This document shows, one piece after another, positions 21,564 to 33,617 of a stretch of DNA of 64,000 bases. The stretch spans positions 125,441,796 through 125,505,795 of the forward strand of contig CM060692.1 of NCBI GenBank assembly GCA_030686995.1, read 5' to 3'. A program made the position numbers and the translations under genes. This DNA is from Artemisia argyi (lineage: Eukaryota > Streptophyta > Magnoliopsida > Asterales > Asteraceae). Numbering within the stretch: position 1 is the stretch's first letter; every line of letters begins with the position of its first letter. The notes below the pieces were generated by a model. That model saw only the letters and a list, made by a program, of their open reading frames with translations, was not told the origin of the DNA and did not search any database.

Positions 21564-22205
21564 TCATAAGGTGCCCCCAGCAGCAGCATTGATGGTGTCA
21601 CGGTGACGAAGTGTCAAACCATTGTAGAAGGTATCTATAATGGTGACGAGAAGCATATTGTGATTTGGACATCGATCAATTGCAAGCTTATAGCGTTCCC
21701 ATGCCTCAAATAAGGACTCGTCAGGACGCTGTCTAAAGTTGCTGATATCATTTCTCAGTTTAGTTACCATGGATGGTGGAAAGTATTTAGCCAAGAATTT
21801 GGTAACCATCTCATCAAAAGTGTGGATCGAATTCTTTGGAAGATGATCGAACCAGGCAGTATCATGATGAGTGAGAGAATAGGGGAAGAGATATAAACGA
21901 AGGCCGTCTTCGGTGACGCCATTTTGTTTCATGCTTTGGGTGACGGTCAAAAATTTGTCAAGATGCTTGTTAGCATCGTCACCCGGCAATCCGTGAAACT
22001 GACACGAATTTTGGACTTGTTGGATCATGTGGTGCTTGACGCCAAAGTCCGTAGCCTCAATAGTGAGTGGTGCAATAGGTCCACCTCTCCCTTGCATGGT
22101 AGGCTAACACAACTCCTCCATTGTTTGGAGATCGGGAGCTGTCTCATCCTTAGGAGGGTCAGGAGGGGGTGGGGGGCCCGTCGTCCATTTCTGTTTTGGG
22201 TTCTT
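21564..22205 (-). pseudogene. Athila gag capsid domain (element 1)
   Basis: Capsid of the retrotrans_gag type: residues TAWFDHLP, FLAKYFPPSMVTKLRNDISNF-like core (split here to motifs AKYFPP and FRQRPDESLFEAWERYK), and CPNHNMLL. The frame 22205-21564 has an in-frame TAG at 22103-22101 where element 4 has CAG, then loses frame near 21564. The same gene in element 4 starts at an ATG equivalent to about 22190 here. Confidence 0.85.
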
Positions 22206-22905
22206 CAATAACCGTACGTAACTCGGGTACGTTTTTCTGACTATTACGCTTTGTTTGTGAACGAGTGCACATGCACCAAAAACGATGTCAATTAAAAAAA
22301 GGCCGAGGCAAAACAACAGGGAACTTAAACCAATAATCACAGTATGACTGGCTTCTTTGAAAAAGGTACACCAATCACAAGGATACAAAGGCAAGTTTTA
22401 ATCTTTAGTTTGGGAACTTATTAATGTTCGTACCCCCCCCCCCCCCCCCAGTTGGTAGGCATTCAGCCTTGGTTTGCGGTGGTAATATTTTATATAGTTA
22501 TTATTAACAGAAAACAAAATGTTTTTGGCTTTTTTGGGTGTGTGTGCAAAAAACTTTTTGGAAAATATTTTTGGTATCGATTCGTTAACCGAAATCGTTT
22601 TCTTTAAAATTACTCGCAGGGTTGCAGGAGAGAAGAATGGATCTCTCTTCAGTTCGCAATTTAATGTTAGAACTTCCGTATTCCACCTGTGTAGGTTGTA
22701 ATCTTAAAGAAACCGAAGTAATTTAACTTCACGATTTGTTTTGTTGTTTTTGATTTTTTTAGTGTTGTTAACACTTTAGGAAAAGTGTTAATGAACTTTT
22801 TGATATGATTAAGATTTTTACAAAAAACTTTTTACAAAGCGGTGAAATTTGTACAAGGAGGGTTTTGAAAAATTACTAAGCCCAAAACCGTTTTGAAACA
22901 CGCAA
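22206..22905 (-). other. 5' leader of element 1
   Basis: No gene seen between the PBS and gag. Contains a run of 17 C residues (22433-22449). The leader is collinear with 41690-42440 of element 4 in the opposite orientation. Confidence 0.7.
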
Positions 22906-22908
22906 CAA

Positions 22909-22928
22909 CCTCCCCGGCAGCGGAGTCA
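22909..22928 (-). other. Primer binding site of element 1 (diverged)
   Basis: Minus strand TGACTCCGCTGCCGGGGAGG. It differs from the PBS of element 2 at two positions in the first six bases; the rest is identical. Position relative to the LTR end is the same as in elements 2 and 4. Confidence 0.75.
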
Positions 22929-22934
22929 AAATTT

Positions 22935-25900
22935 TGACTCACTCCAAATAGTCAAACTAAGTCAACAAAGTGTGCTTGGTCAACGAAGTCAAGCTATGAG
23001 AGAGAAAGTGATCAATTTATGATCCGGTGTAAGCACAATGTATTCTGGAGTCGTTATGTCCCAGCGAGATTGAAATTGTGTTTTATGAAACATTTGAATG
23101 ATTTAGTGATCGGGAATGTAACCAGATAAAGATTTGGATTGATTTACACTACTGATTGATTGGTATTAAGATAATGAAACAATATTAACAATTACAGAAT
23201 TACGGATATAATTAAATGTAAACAAATTAACAATCAGAAACGTTTGCAGACAGAAGAAAAGGTAAGTTTTGCACAAATTAAAACTACAAGGGGTGAAAAT
23301 GAAACTTTACAAACTTGATATTAAAAGAAAATTAAATTAAAAAGAAAATGAAAAATTATTTTTAAAAATTCTAAAATAACTTAAAAATAATATAAAATCT
23401 AAAAATATGTCTTTTTGTCTTTTTGTGATTTTAATATTAATTAATTACTAATTATATTAATTAAACTATTTAAACTAATTTAAATTACTAAAAATACTAA
23501 AATGACTTAGATAATTATGAAATTTTTTAAAAAACTAATTAACGATCACAGGAATCCTATAAAATTATAAAAGGTTTAGAAAAATTATTTTTAAACTTTT
23601 TTACTAATTATTTGCTTATTTATTAGTTAAAAACTAATTAAACTAAATTAATTAAGAAAAATGGAAAATAAACAGTGAAAATTATGAAAAATTTCCTAAA
23701 ATTGTTTTATGATATATAAAACCTAGGAAAAATATAAAAAAAAGTACTACTGTTAAATAAAAATTAATAAAACTATTTAATTAACTAATATTACTTAATT
23801 ATTATTTAAACTAATATTAATTATAATAAATACTAAATGAAAAGAGAAAAATCGGGAAAAATTCTTACAAATACTTCAATATAAAGGAAATCTAAGAAAA
23901 AAATAAAAATGAAAAAGTGCTTAATAATAAGCTGAAAGAAAATTTAAAAAGATAAATTCTATTAAATAGAAGCTATCACTTTATTAAATTTTGTCTTTTC
24001 TGGAATTTCTTTTTACAAAACTCTTTAAGTACTCTAAATAAGCAACTTTTGTGAAGGAACTTTGAATGAAACTAAAAAATAAGCACTATGGAATCTAAAA
24101 TGCTTAACAGGTTGTGTATTTAAGCTTATTAGGACTTTAGGTCACTTGAATAAGCTAGACCACTGAGCCACATATCAAAATAACACAACTACTAATGATA
24201 ATAATCAGAAATAAGCATAAGGGAACCAAATAAGCACACTTAATAAGCCATAATTCACAAATAAGCACTAGGCTCACTTGACAGGCCAATTAGGCCAGAA
24301 CAGACCAAATGCAGGCCTCTGAGGGGCCCACAAACAAGCTCAGAGGTCCAAAAGGGCTTTTGACCCAACAAGATGACCTGGAAATCTTTCCAAAAAGCAA
24401 AGGGCTAAGCCCTGGGTCTCACTAATAAGCTAGGAAAGGGCTTAAGAAGATGGGTGAGATGAGGCCAAGGTGAGAGTTAGTAGTTTAAGCACAAATGAGC
24501 ACAAAGGTAAAAATCCACACAAGCACAGTCAAACTCAATCCCAAACAACTTATAACAACAATAAAATAGGCTATGATCAAGTGGAAATCAAAATCAACAA
24601 GCTTAGTACATGCTAATTGCATACAGAATGAACAGTGGGCAAGGGGCAAATAGATAAACCAAAATAAGCTAACAAACAAGCACTTAAGGCTAAACCAAGT
24701 ATGCAGCTAACAAGACAAGCCAGATAGCTTCCCAAATCACCAATTTTCAGGTCTAAACTCCAATAAATGAGCAAGATGTGGGGTAAAGAAAAATGGGTGA
24801 GACTGGGTGAGCAGGGGAGGTTTTGTATCTTGCACCCTCAAATAAGTACTTGCACAGGGCAGGGAAAATTTCTAAAAAATAAACCAAGCATAGATTTCTG
24901 AAGTTTAGGTGGTATATTTTGATCCCTAAAATTTTTAAGGCTTGATTCTTAACAAAAAATTCACAAAAATTCTTGTAAAATCTGGGTTCCTGATGAACTA
25001 TGCAATTTTTTTTTGACTTTTTACTTTGAACCTAAAGTTGACTTAAGTGAGATTTTGAGCTTAATTTACTGAATGAGTGTGTTATTATATGCTAATGTGA
25101 GATGAAAAGAAGCTATGCCAAAAACTGATTAACTAGAATGAGTGATCATGCCATCCTAAATCCCAGCAATGAGTCAACAACAGGAGATCAAATGAGATTT
25201 TGACTATTTTATGAAAGACCAAAGATTTTTAAGCTATGACTGACCTAACTGACCCTAATGAAAGATAACTCAAACACTAGAAACAACAAAAACACATTGG
25301 AACATGTAGAAATTGCCTAAACCAAACACTTCCTTAATGCAAGTCTGTGATGAATTTATGAAACAAGTACATGATTTAAATCCAGATCTTGATGTATAAG
25401 TATTTATAATGGTAAAATAAGCTAAAATGAGCATGCAAACATCAACAATAACAACAATAACCTGAAATTAAAAATAGTACTAAATGGATAGTCAAAATGA
25501 GGAATCAACACAAAGCTACAAAAACTAAGCTAAGACTATTCTAATAAGCTATAAGAAGTACAGTTACGTAGATACAATCACCAAATAACAACTTTAAGCA
25601 ATTAAGCAAATGCTACAGTGAAATAAAAAAAAATTGATGAAAGATTGCTTACAAAAGCTTTCCATGCTCAACACTGAGAATTAAAGACCATGAACCATTC
25701 CTAAAGCCTCCCATGAGGCACTAAACCCTTCTCCTCATCTTCTTCTTATTTTTAATCTTTTTTATTTTCAGTGGATTTTTTTTATATATTTTTTTTATTT
25801 TTGGTTATTCTAACTAAACTTTGCTTAAATAACTTTTGAGCTTGTAAAAGCTTATATTTGACTGAAATTGAGCTTATGAAACAAGAGTCAATACTTTTTA

Positions 25901-27125
25901 ACATTTTTAACTTAAAAATGAGATTCTCACTAAAAATGGTAAAATCTGAATTACAACACAGAACTTGAATTCTTGATTAATAAACATTGAGATTACAATA
26001 AGAACACTGAAATTACACTTTTAAGTTAAGGTTTTCAACTGGAAAGGAATATTAAACTAATTTGACATAAAAAATTAACTAAAAACTACACTTGACCTCT
26101 GCTTCTTCTTCTTCTTTTATAATGATCTTCTAGGTTTCAGTGGGACCCACTTGAGCTTTCCCACTTCACTTGGAACCATTGGATGGCTTTGATTTGATCC
26201 TGGCCTTTAAATTGTTTTTGGCGCCAAAATAACAATTGCCAATTGGGGCCTGGGGGGGGGTGGTGCATTAAATGTAGAGGTGATAGTGGTGTGGGCGGTG
26301 GAGGATGTGATGGAGATGGTAGGGGTGGTGGATGTGAGAGAGTTGCAGGGTGCAACTTGGGAGGGAAGAGGGTGGTCAAAGATGGGGGTTTGGGCTTGTG
26401 TTGCTGGGCCAGGGGAGTTATAAGGTGGTGGGCTTGTTATTGTGTTGGGTGGATTAGGTTTTTGGTTTGGGCTTAATATGAATACAAGGGTCCGGTTTGG
26501 TTTTGCTTTTAAAACAAGGACCAAAGTTGTAAATCTGGAAATTTGAGGGGCTGGTTGTGTAATATTCTCAAAGTTGTCACAAGCGTTGAATTTGTCATGT
26601 TCTAATTATCCAGGGACCACTTTTGTAATTTTCCAAATTTGAATTCGAGGGACTATTCTTGCCAAAAATGAAACTTCAGGGACCAAACTTGTAAATTCTA
26701 ATCTTTTAACCCAAGGACCATTTGTGACAACTTTTGAATTCCCAAGGACCATTGTTGACTTTTCCATCCAAAATACTTGCTCAGGGGCCATTTCTGCCAA
26801 TTTTAAATGTAGAGGGTCCAAACTTGTAAACTTTTTCACCAAAGGACTAATTATGACAACCTTTGATTTCCAAAGGTTCTTTGGTGACTTTTCTTACAAA
26901 ATAAATACCTAGGGACTGATTTTGACAAGTTTTGAAAGTTGAGGGACTGAAACTGCCAATTATGCAAACTTTGTTCGTTTTTCATCTGTTTTTAATCATT
27001 TTGCATCTGAAACATATAAAACACAATCCTGAGATATTTTCAGTATTTTTATGCATTTTTGAGTGTTTTTGGATGTTTTGGCAGTTCAGATACGATAAAA
27101 ATGATGAGTATTTACACACTCATCA
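22935..27125 (-). mobile_element. 5' LTR of element 1
   Basis: 4191 bp from TGACTCAC to ACTCATCA. Its last 1.9 kb match the 3' LTR at 2363-4322. The middle (24060-24720) is rich in AATAAGC motifs, as in the other Athila LTRs. The five bases after it (ATAAT, 27126-27130) would be the target duplication; the partner is outside the window. Confidence 0.85.
26114..26228 (-). promoter_or_regulatory. Athila U3 promoter cluster (element 1, 5' LTR)
   Basis: TTTGGCGCCAAA (26217-26228), a decayed AAACCTAGA (about 26137-26129; the 3' LTR has AACCCTAGA) and TTATAAAAG (26122-26114) on the minus strand. Confidence 0.5.
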
Positions 27126-28557
27126 ATAATAAATACTCATAGCCTAGTTAAACACAAATAAAATCAAACAATATCAAAAAAACAATAGTAATAAACCAAA
27201 TATAGACATAAACTTCCTGAAAATGGTACATGCAACCAAATCTAAAACTTGATAACAACAATACACGCAATCTTTTATCGGATTATAAACAATAACACTA
27301 AGCTTTTGGTCGGTGACATCATAAGATGGCAGATCCACCAAGAACAACATGAAAAACAACGGAGAATTTCAAAAAAAACGTTCTTCTTATGTCACCTATT
27401 TAACAACCTGATATTACTTCGATTGGAAAGATAGACAAAAACCAGAGACTCTAACTGCAACTGTGAGAGTAGATGATTAAGAAGATTAATGTCAATAAAT
27501 GAAAAGGCACATATATCCAGTAATGTAATGATTACCCTTTTTTTTCCCCTTCTAAAGTGGCTTCTATTATGGGAGGTAGTATAGATTTTGTAGGGCCAAG
27601 TAAACTTAACAAAAGGAATAATAATAAGTGAGATTTTGTATGACCAGCATCAAACTATTATTTACATCTTTATAAAAATGACAGGTTATTTACTTGTAAC
27701 ATGCTATGTTGTTTATTTGTTGTAAAATGCTTAACTAATGTTGTTAACATTAAACAATATTTGTCAAAATAATTACAGATTATTTAAGTTAACATTTTTA
27801 CAACATACCGGCATCCACACTAATTTTCACACAACGGCTTCCTTAATAAGGTTCATACGTAATATGCAACAATAAAATGTATAAAAATAAAATAAAAAAT
27901 AAAATATTTCAAAATGTTCCCGGATATGTAAATCCTAAATCTTATTATATTCAAACAACATAAGGAAAAAACGATATTCAAAAGTAGTGCCCGGCAAGGT
28001 GTTTTTTATTTGTTTATTCAATATTTTTAGGTGTAAATGTAACCGAAAAAAATGGAAAAGTTAAATACATGTGTAAGAAAGGTAAAAGGCATATAATTCA
28101 TGCCCGGCAATCGGGCGGACTAATAACTCAAACACTCCTTAATACGAGCATACTTACAAATATTGGAAAGCATTAATCATGATGTGTTTAAACAAAACAA
28201 TGAACCGATAAGCACCTACATAAAATTTGATCTGTAGTGGATCAAATGTTCTTCGTTTCGCATATGTAAGTGCACATGTAATTCCCTTCCTTTCAGATGT
28301 TGTTCTCATTAACTTGATAGCAATACAGGTACAACCCTTTCTTTCATCATGTACACTTTTCAAGAATTGTGTTAACATATATTCTCATGTTTCCGACGAT
28401 GTAATAGATAATCCTAAAATATATACAAATAATTTATACAAAATACAAGCATATACAAATAAAAAAAATTACATATTTCAAATGTTTTTCCAACGATGTA
28501 ACAAATAATCTTAATATATACAAACAACACAAACAAAATAAGAGAATCAAAAAACGT
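27126..28557. other. AT-rich sequence with Helitron-like tails
   Basis: No gene seen. The GCCCGG-centred tail occurs three times in degraded form (27990-28000, 28101-28117 and the intact end at 28558), each preceded by similar ATATACAAA and TGTTTCCGACGATGTAA-type sequence (27905-27960, 28374-28425, 28480-28530). This looks like partial tandem copies of a Helitron 3' region. Confidence 0.4.
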
Positions 28558-28587
28558 GCCCGCCCATCGGGCGGGCTCAGACCGCTA

Positions 28588-28588
<1 letters not shown>
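28558..28588 (+). mobile_element. Helitron-like 3' terminus
   Basis: A perfect 8-bp stem, GCCCGCCC/GGGCGGGC with a 3-base loop (28558-28576), is followed after eight bases by CTAG (28585-28588) and then T. Hairpin plus CTRR next to a T is the standard 3' end of plant Helitrons. The 5' TC end was not found, so the element's extent is unknown. Confidence 0.55.

Positions 28589-28682
<94 letters not shown>
28589..28682. repeat. Compound (TG)n-(TA)n-(TG)n microsatellite
   Basis: TG repeats, then TA repeats, then TG and TATG repeats, starting exactly at the Helitron-like terminus. Any frame read across it is an artefact. Confidence 0.95.
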
Positions 28683-28683
<1 letters not shown>

Positions 28684-28888
28684 ATAAATGCAACAAATAT
28701 ATATGAAGTGATTAAAATACACCACAAATGTCGAAATCAACAGAGTAAATTAAAATAATACGTTAATTCAACTAAACATAAATCCTAGACAAAATCTAAA
28801 TTAAAATACTAGAATTTATTATAAAAAAACACTAGAATTCAACATAATCGAACATCATTATCTGGGGTTAATCGCACCACAATGTGAA

Positions 28889-28951
28889 TCATGCCCCAAC
28901 GATGGCGTTTAACTCTTTGTTCTCTAACATGTGCTCGTCACTCCATGGTAC
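28889..28951 (-). pseudogene. Candidate terminal exon of an unknown gene fragment
   Basis: After a plausible acceptor (ACGTATAG, 28960-28952) the minus strand reads VPWSDEHMLENKELNAIVGA and a TGA at 28891-28889. Only 20 codons, so support is weak. It lies downstream of the exon pair at 29542-29895 on the same strand and could be its last exon. Not recognised. Confidence 0.3.
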
Positions 28952-29541
28952 CTATACGTTAATTAATGAAATAAGAATATCAGCTCTCTAATAAACAAAA
29001 GGTTCTAGAAAGGATTAAAATATTGCACATCTAGTGAGTTATTCAAGAAGAAAATTGTAGAGAATATTCTAATGATTTGGATAACTTCAAGTGTCCAAAC
29101 AATCATGTTTCTAGGGGATGCTCGACACTATACTTTGACAACGATCATCTTATAGGAATAACCAAAATCAAATAATCTATTTTCAAAAAAAAACTGCAAC
29201 TCACTTTCCTTTAAATTCATTACAATGAACTAAGTTGAGGTATTTACATATGAAGTTACCAAATAATCAGTCAACTTTTCCGCAACTTGCTACTCCTAAA
29301 CTAAAGGGATTGCTTTAAAAAGTACTTATAGCATTTCAATAGAACAGTTAAGCTATTTTGAGGGTATGTCAGATTTGCTTAACCAACCTGCTTATCTGGT
29401 GTACTAAACATGCCTAATTATCTAAAACTCATTATATTCGACACTTAAAAAAAATTCATAAACCAAATTCCAATAATACAACAAATAAGATGGGTTTTCA
29501 GTGCAAGAAACAATTTGCAAAGCTATTTAACAAGCACTTAC

Positions 29542-29895
29542 TATGTTCGGGAAATTACTTAGGATCACAATAGAGTAAACATCTAGCTTTATACGGATAA
29601 GAGGAACATCTATGTTCTTTACTTCACCTGTTGCTCCGTAATCAACGCCTTCATCGACTCTTTTCTACAAGAGCATACAATTACAGTTGCAAAATATATC
29701 CAACTTACTGCAACTAATAAATACATAAATTTCGTATTTTTGTACCTTGGTTGCAAGGAAATTACCAATAGCAACACCGATACTTTCGTGAGATCGACTA
29801 TTGTATCCATGTCAACAGATGTTGTTTGAAGAGGGAACGGGAGACAACTTTAGCTTGAATCATCAAGTAATTCTCCCAGCCGAATCCATTACTGC
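29542..29895 (-). pseudogene. Two exon-like fragments of an unrecognised gene, with stops
   Basis: Exon A (29895-29746, 50 codons) follows an acceptor-like CTAAAG and ends at AAG|GTACAA. Exon B (29664-29542, 41 codons) follows TTGTAG and ends at ATA|GTAAGT. Both are in phase 0. Exon A carries two in-frame TGA codons; its tail reads SHESIGVAIGNFLATK and exon B includes DYGATGEVKNIDVPLIRIKL. The splice signals and coherent amino-acid composition suggest a decayed host gene or captured fragment. I do not recognise the family. Confidence 0.4.
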
Positions 29896-30146
29896 CTTTA
29901 GAAAATCGAGGTTAGTAATTCTATATCTTCCAACATACTTGGGCTCACATCCTGCGATATACATTCAACATTACATTTATTTATAGCAACTATTACAATG
30001 TAACTTGAACATTTTCCAGAAAATGCCAGCAGTTTGTATCCATAATGACCGGAAATATTATAGAAATAAAAACAATCAAATAAGCTACTTTGTACTAACC
30101 TTTCTCCATTAATAGATTGTCGATTTGTACATGTGTTCCTGGAACA

Positions 30147-30148
<2 letters not shown>

Positions 30149-30198
<50 letters not shown>
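30149..30198. repeat. (AT)25 microsatellite
   Basis: Uninterrupted AT dinucleotide repeat. Confidence 0.95.
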
Positions 30199-30201
<3 letters not shown>

Positions 30202-30802
30202 ACTCATTGGATATGCCTTTTCTATGTACTGTGTTTTTTTAAGAAATTTCATATATCAATAGTACATATGATAAGTAGTTGAAGAAATTAACACAATTAA
30301 ACAGAATTTACAGTGAAACAAAATGAAAAACAAAGTAACTTGAATACAAAAGATAGGAAGATTAAATGGTTTCATTAGCTAACTTGTAATTCATACATGG
30401 GTGGTATTGCTAGTGTGTTTTGCACAACTTATGAGAGTAATAAGCTCTAATGGTGCAAGAAGCTTGTTTGCTTGGAAAATCTTTTTTGACCTTTTAAAAA
30501 AATATGGCCATACAGGTTGTCTAACTACTAGTAACAACTAAAGACTAACTAATTCTCGGTCCATTAATTGGTCTGAGAGGCATGTGCTTATTTGTTTCAA
30601 AATAAAGGCTTATTTTACACGATCGATTCTGTTTATTGTAGACCGCCAACCATGCATAAACTCCACGAAAAAGTAAATAGTAATCCTTACAATAAAAACA
30701 ACAATTCACAATTAAAATTAGTCACAATCGGTATTTGAAAATATCAACAGGTCTATCACGGCATCACCGGCTTCAGTAAAATCATTGCATCGATTCATTA
30801 AT

Positions 30803-30805
<3 letters not shown>

Positions 30806-30862
<57 letters not shown>
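30806..30862. repeat. (AT)n microsatellite
   Basis: AT repeat with a single G interruption near 30845. Confidence 0.95.
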
Positions 30863-31016
30863 CAAACACATATATGCATACTGAATTAAAAAGGCGTGTT
30901 GACTGAATATATTAGAAACGAAATGAATATGTTCAAGAGCTAGTGAAGAGCGGTAGTTTTAATTCATAAAATGCAGTTTATATATTGTTCAAAGTTGTCT
31001 CCTGTTGGAGAAGCTT

Positions 31017-31196
31017 TTATTCTGTGATTACTTTACATATAGAGCCACACATCTCTTTCCATTCATCGGAAGATACAGATGCTGAAAGCCATGGAAGGAA
31101 CTATGCCATGATGTTGACTGGAATACTACACAAAAACTGCCAAACTAAGGATGCTTGTTCTTCAAATAAAAAATTCTCAACAAGCAACGTGAACAC
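31017..31196 (-). pseudogene. Hemerythrin-like fragment resembling BRUTUS-type E3 ligase
   Basis: Begins after a TTTTTCAG acceptor (31197) in phase 0 and runs 60 codons to TAA (31019-31017). Contains NFLFEEQASLVWQFLCSIPV and, after an in-frame TAG at 31103-31101, FLPWLSASVSSDEW. I recognise this as the end of a hemerythrin-type helical domain of the plant BRUTUS/BTS-like iron-sensing E3 ligases, where an EEQ-hydrophobic-WQF-C-IPV segment precedes FLPWL. The parent protein has over 1000 residues, so this is a small piece. The internal stop and missing domains make it a pseudogene, possibly captured by a transposon. The family call is from memory. Confidence 0.5.
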
Positions 31197-31584
31197 CTGA
31201 AAAATCAAATGAAATTGAAGTATAATTACCAAATTAAAAAAGAACAAACAAAGGCTAATAAGAAGAAGGAAAGAGCGTTACTTGTTCCTCCTCTTTAAAC
31301 ATGTGTTGGCTGATGGATGTTTTAAGGGCTCTTGTCAAATCAACCCAAGTTATTTTAACTATTTTGACAACAAGCCTTCATATTTGAAAGCTTAAGCACA
31401 TGAGTACATGACTAATGAGTCTCTTTACGGTATGGGATTTGAATTAAAATTATTCTTTTGACAATAGTCATCATATAATTTTTTTGAGTTATTAAGTTGT
31501 ACTACTTGTGAAATCCTAACTTTACTCATATCAAAACTAACTTTTGTTTGTACTTGCTCATAAAAAAAGATCTAGTTAAATTAC

Positions 31585-31766
31585 CTCAAGAATGGAAACC
31601 AAGTTGTTGCTCTCCATAGTTTCAGTACACAACATGACTACAAATGTTGAACCTCTATAAGCCTTATAATATGTCCAAGCTTCCTTCACCATCTCCCCAA
31701 ACTTATCATTCTTCCAACCACTACCCGTATCACAACCAATTTGTCGAATAGTTTTTCCATTTTTTT
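31585..31766 (-). pseudogene. Exon-like fragment of an unrecognised gene
   Basis: About 60 open codons on the minus strand ending GAG|GTAATT (donor at 31584-31583). It includes GCDTGSGWKNDKF and a segment ending ESNNLVSILE. The exon end is in phase 0 and would splice in frame to the hemerythrin-like fragment at 31196. Upstream there is a TAA in frame and no convincing acceptor. I do not recognise it and it need not belong to the same parent gene. Confidence 0.35.
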
Positions 31767-33552
31767 ACATCCTTAACTAAGATCTACCAATTAGAAGTAT
31801 TCTATCTTCAGATAAATGATAGCATTTAGTACTGAACGTTATCACATATCCCCTGTTTTGTTTGTGAAACTTTTAGAAGTTCCAACCATTAAACTACAAA
31901 CCATACCTTATCCATCCAACTACATGCTATCTCTGATTCACGAATTCCACAATATAGTGCGCCTGCATTTGCATGATAGTTCAGTAATCAACAACATTAT
32001 TACAAAAGCAGATAACATCAACTTATATAAAACCAAGCATGGTATGATATAGTCTTGCAATATAATACCAATGTCAAGTAGACGTTACATCGCTATAAAC
32101 ATTATCATATTTAATAGCCATCTTCCATTAGAAAACTAAGATAAACAAGTGGATAGAACATTTTAAAACATTTTGATTTTCCAGCACCATCTATAGTTTC
32201 AAGTTGAGTTCATTAAGAGTACCTGTGCACTCTTCCAGTTAACAATAGTACCTTCAAAGAGTCTATAGTTGTAAAATTATAACCATAGCTATACTAATAC
32301 GTCCTAAAAGGCATGATTTCAAGTTAAGGGGGGCCAAAAAAAGTTTATACTCACAACATAGAACCAAGAAATACGTCAAAGTATGATAATCTACACACTT
32401 AAAAGGAGAGACCCTAAAAATACAAACCTACAAATTGTGTGCAATACAACGGAAAGAAACAAGAGAAAGAAGAACAAATGATCTAATCATGCACTTCCAC
32501 TGGACCAAACGACATATACATCACCAACTGACCCATGACTTACCATTAAATTGATACACCAATTAATCAAGCAGGAACCATGGGGCCAAACACTCTAACC
32601 TAAATATGCAGATCAAATGCCCTGCATACCCTTGTTGACACAGAAACATTACAGACACAAAATTACTAAGATCAGATGCCTAAATACAGCATACCATTGT
32701 TGACACATACACAAAATAACAAGTAATACATTACAACTCATACTACTACTAGATCTTTAGTTCTTTATTAGAATTATGACAATTGGTGAAAGACTAAAAA
32801 CTGAAACATAAAAAAAAAAACAAATAATAACTAATACAGCCTCAAACATCAAACAAATCTTTTATTAACTTTTATAAAAAATATGTAATAACTAGTGTGC
32901 ATACAAGCAAATAGCAATGAAGCAATTAATAGTTATCATGTATCAAGTGTTCAATTAATCATTAATGTGCAAAAAAAAAAAACACTCCTTCAATTCATTC
33001 ATCCGTCGCAAACACAAATAACTACTGATCATTAATGAAAACCAAATTGTAAAAGAGCATTGAATACGTTATTAGAGGATTAAAATATTTTGATCAGTTA
33101 ATTTGATTATTGAAAGAATTGCACTGACAGTTGGTTAAACCTAATTAAATCTAAAAACCACACATCCACACACATACATGAAGACTTTAGTTTCGCTAAG
33201 TTTCAATAAGTTTCAACAAATATCAGAGAAGGGGATGGAGATGACTCACCATTATCGATGGCGGCGGTGGTATGATGCGGACGAGAGTGACCATGAATAG
33301 AAGATGACTAGCAGGTGAGTTTTTTTCTTATTGTGGAAAAATTGGGTGGTTTGAATTTGTAAAATAGTGGGGGGTTGAATTAGGAAAAAACATGAGGCGA
33401 CATAGAAAAAAATTTGGGGAAAAAAAGGAGGTAAATCAGAATTTTAATTTATGAGAATAAAGACTTGTTATTTTGACAATTTGGTATTATGGAGATTAAT
33501 CTATTCTTAAATACTGGTTTCTATACCTCCCATATTCATTTTTTTTTTCATT
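31767..33552. other. AT-rich sequence, no gene seen
   Basis: Only one possible feature: ATG at 33294-33292 on the minus strand followed by 15 codons (PPPPS near the end) and a GTGAGT donor at 33249. That could be a first exon, but nothing confirms it. A-rich runs at 32811 and 32970. Confidence 0.4.
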
Positions 33553-33617
33553 TTAAAACTGGCTTTTATCAAACCAGTCTTTATTAGGGGGTGTTCAAAG
33601 CCATTTGTGTAGTAGTG
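33553..33617 (-). mobile_element. Possible CACTA (En/Spm) transposon terminus
   Basis: Read inward on the minus strand from 33617: CACTACTACACAAATGGC, then subterminal motifs ACTGGTTT and AAAGCCAGT in opposite directions; a further AAACCAGT lies at about 33520. CACTA plus inverted subterminal repeats fits this superfamily. No second terminus was found to the left, so it is either truncated or outside what I can recognise. Confidence 0.4.

Larger units (their letters stand above)
2363..27125 (-). mobile_element. Element 1: degenerate Athila-type Ty3/Gypsy element
   Basis: Full-length structure on the minus strand: 5' LTR (22935-27125), PBS, gag, PR, RT, RNaseH and IN down to 16602, then IN C-terminus, 3' noncoding part, PPT and 3' LTR at 5158-2363. 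The gap 5159-16596 is element 2, inserted with a 5-bp duplication. Athila identity rests on the gag and PR sequence (DLGASIN active site in a long PR domain), the RT FMDD box and a PBS of the TGGCGCC-type. Many stops and frameshifts show it is long dead. The part of the 3' LTR beyond the Copia insertion is outside the window. Confidence 0.85.

Noticed and set aside
26137..26524. Pro/Ser-rich and Gly-rich frames, also at 3289-3629
   Set aside because: They arise from a GGTGG-rich low-complexity part of the Athila LTR U3.
5159..27125. Three tandem LTRs as a recombinant array of one element
   Set aside because: The ACCGT duplication and the in-phase integrase junction show that 5159-16596 is a separate insertion.
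28101..28125. Second Helitron end
   Set aside because: The stem is imperfect and CTAG is absent (CTAATA instead); treated as a decayed copy.
28434..28727. Frame with His-Thr and Tyr-Ile repeats
   Set aside because: Translation of a TG/TA microsatellite.
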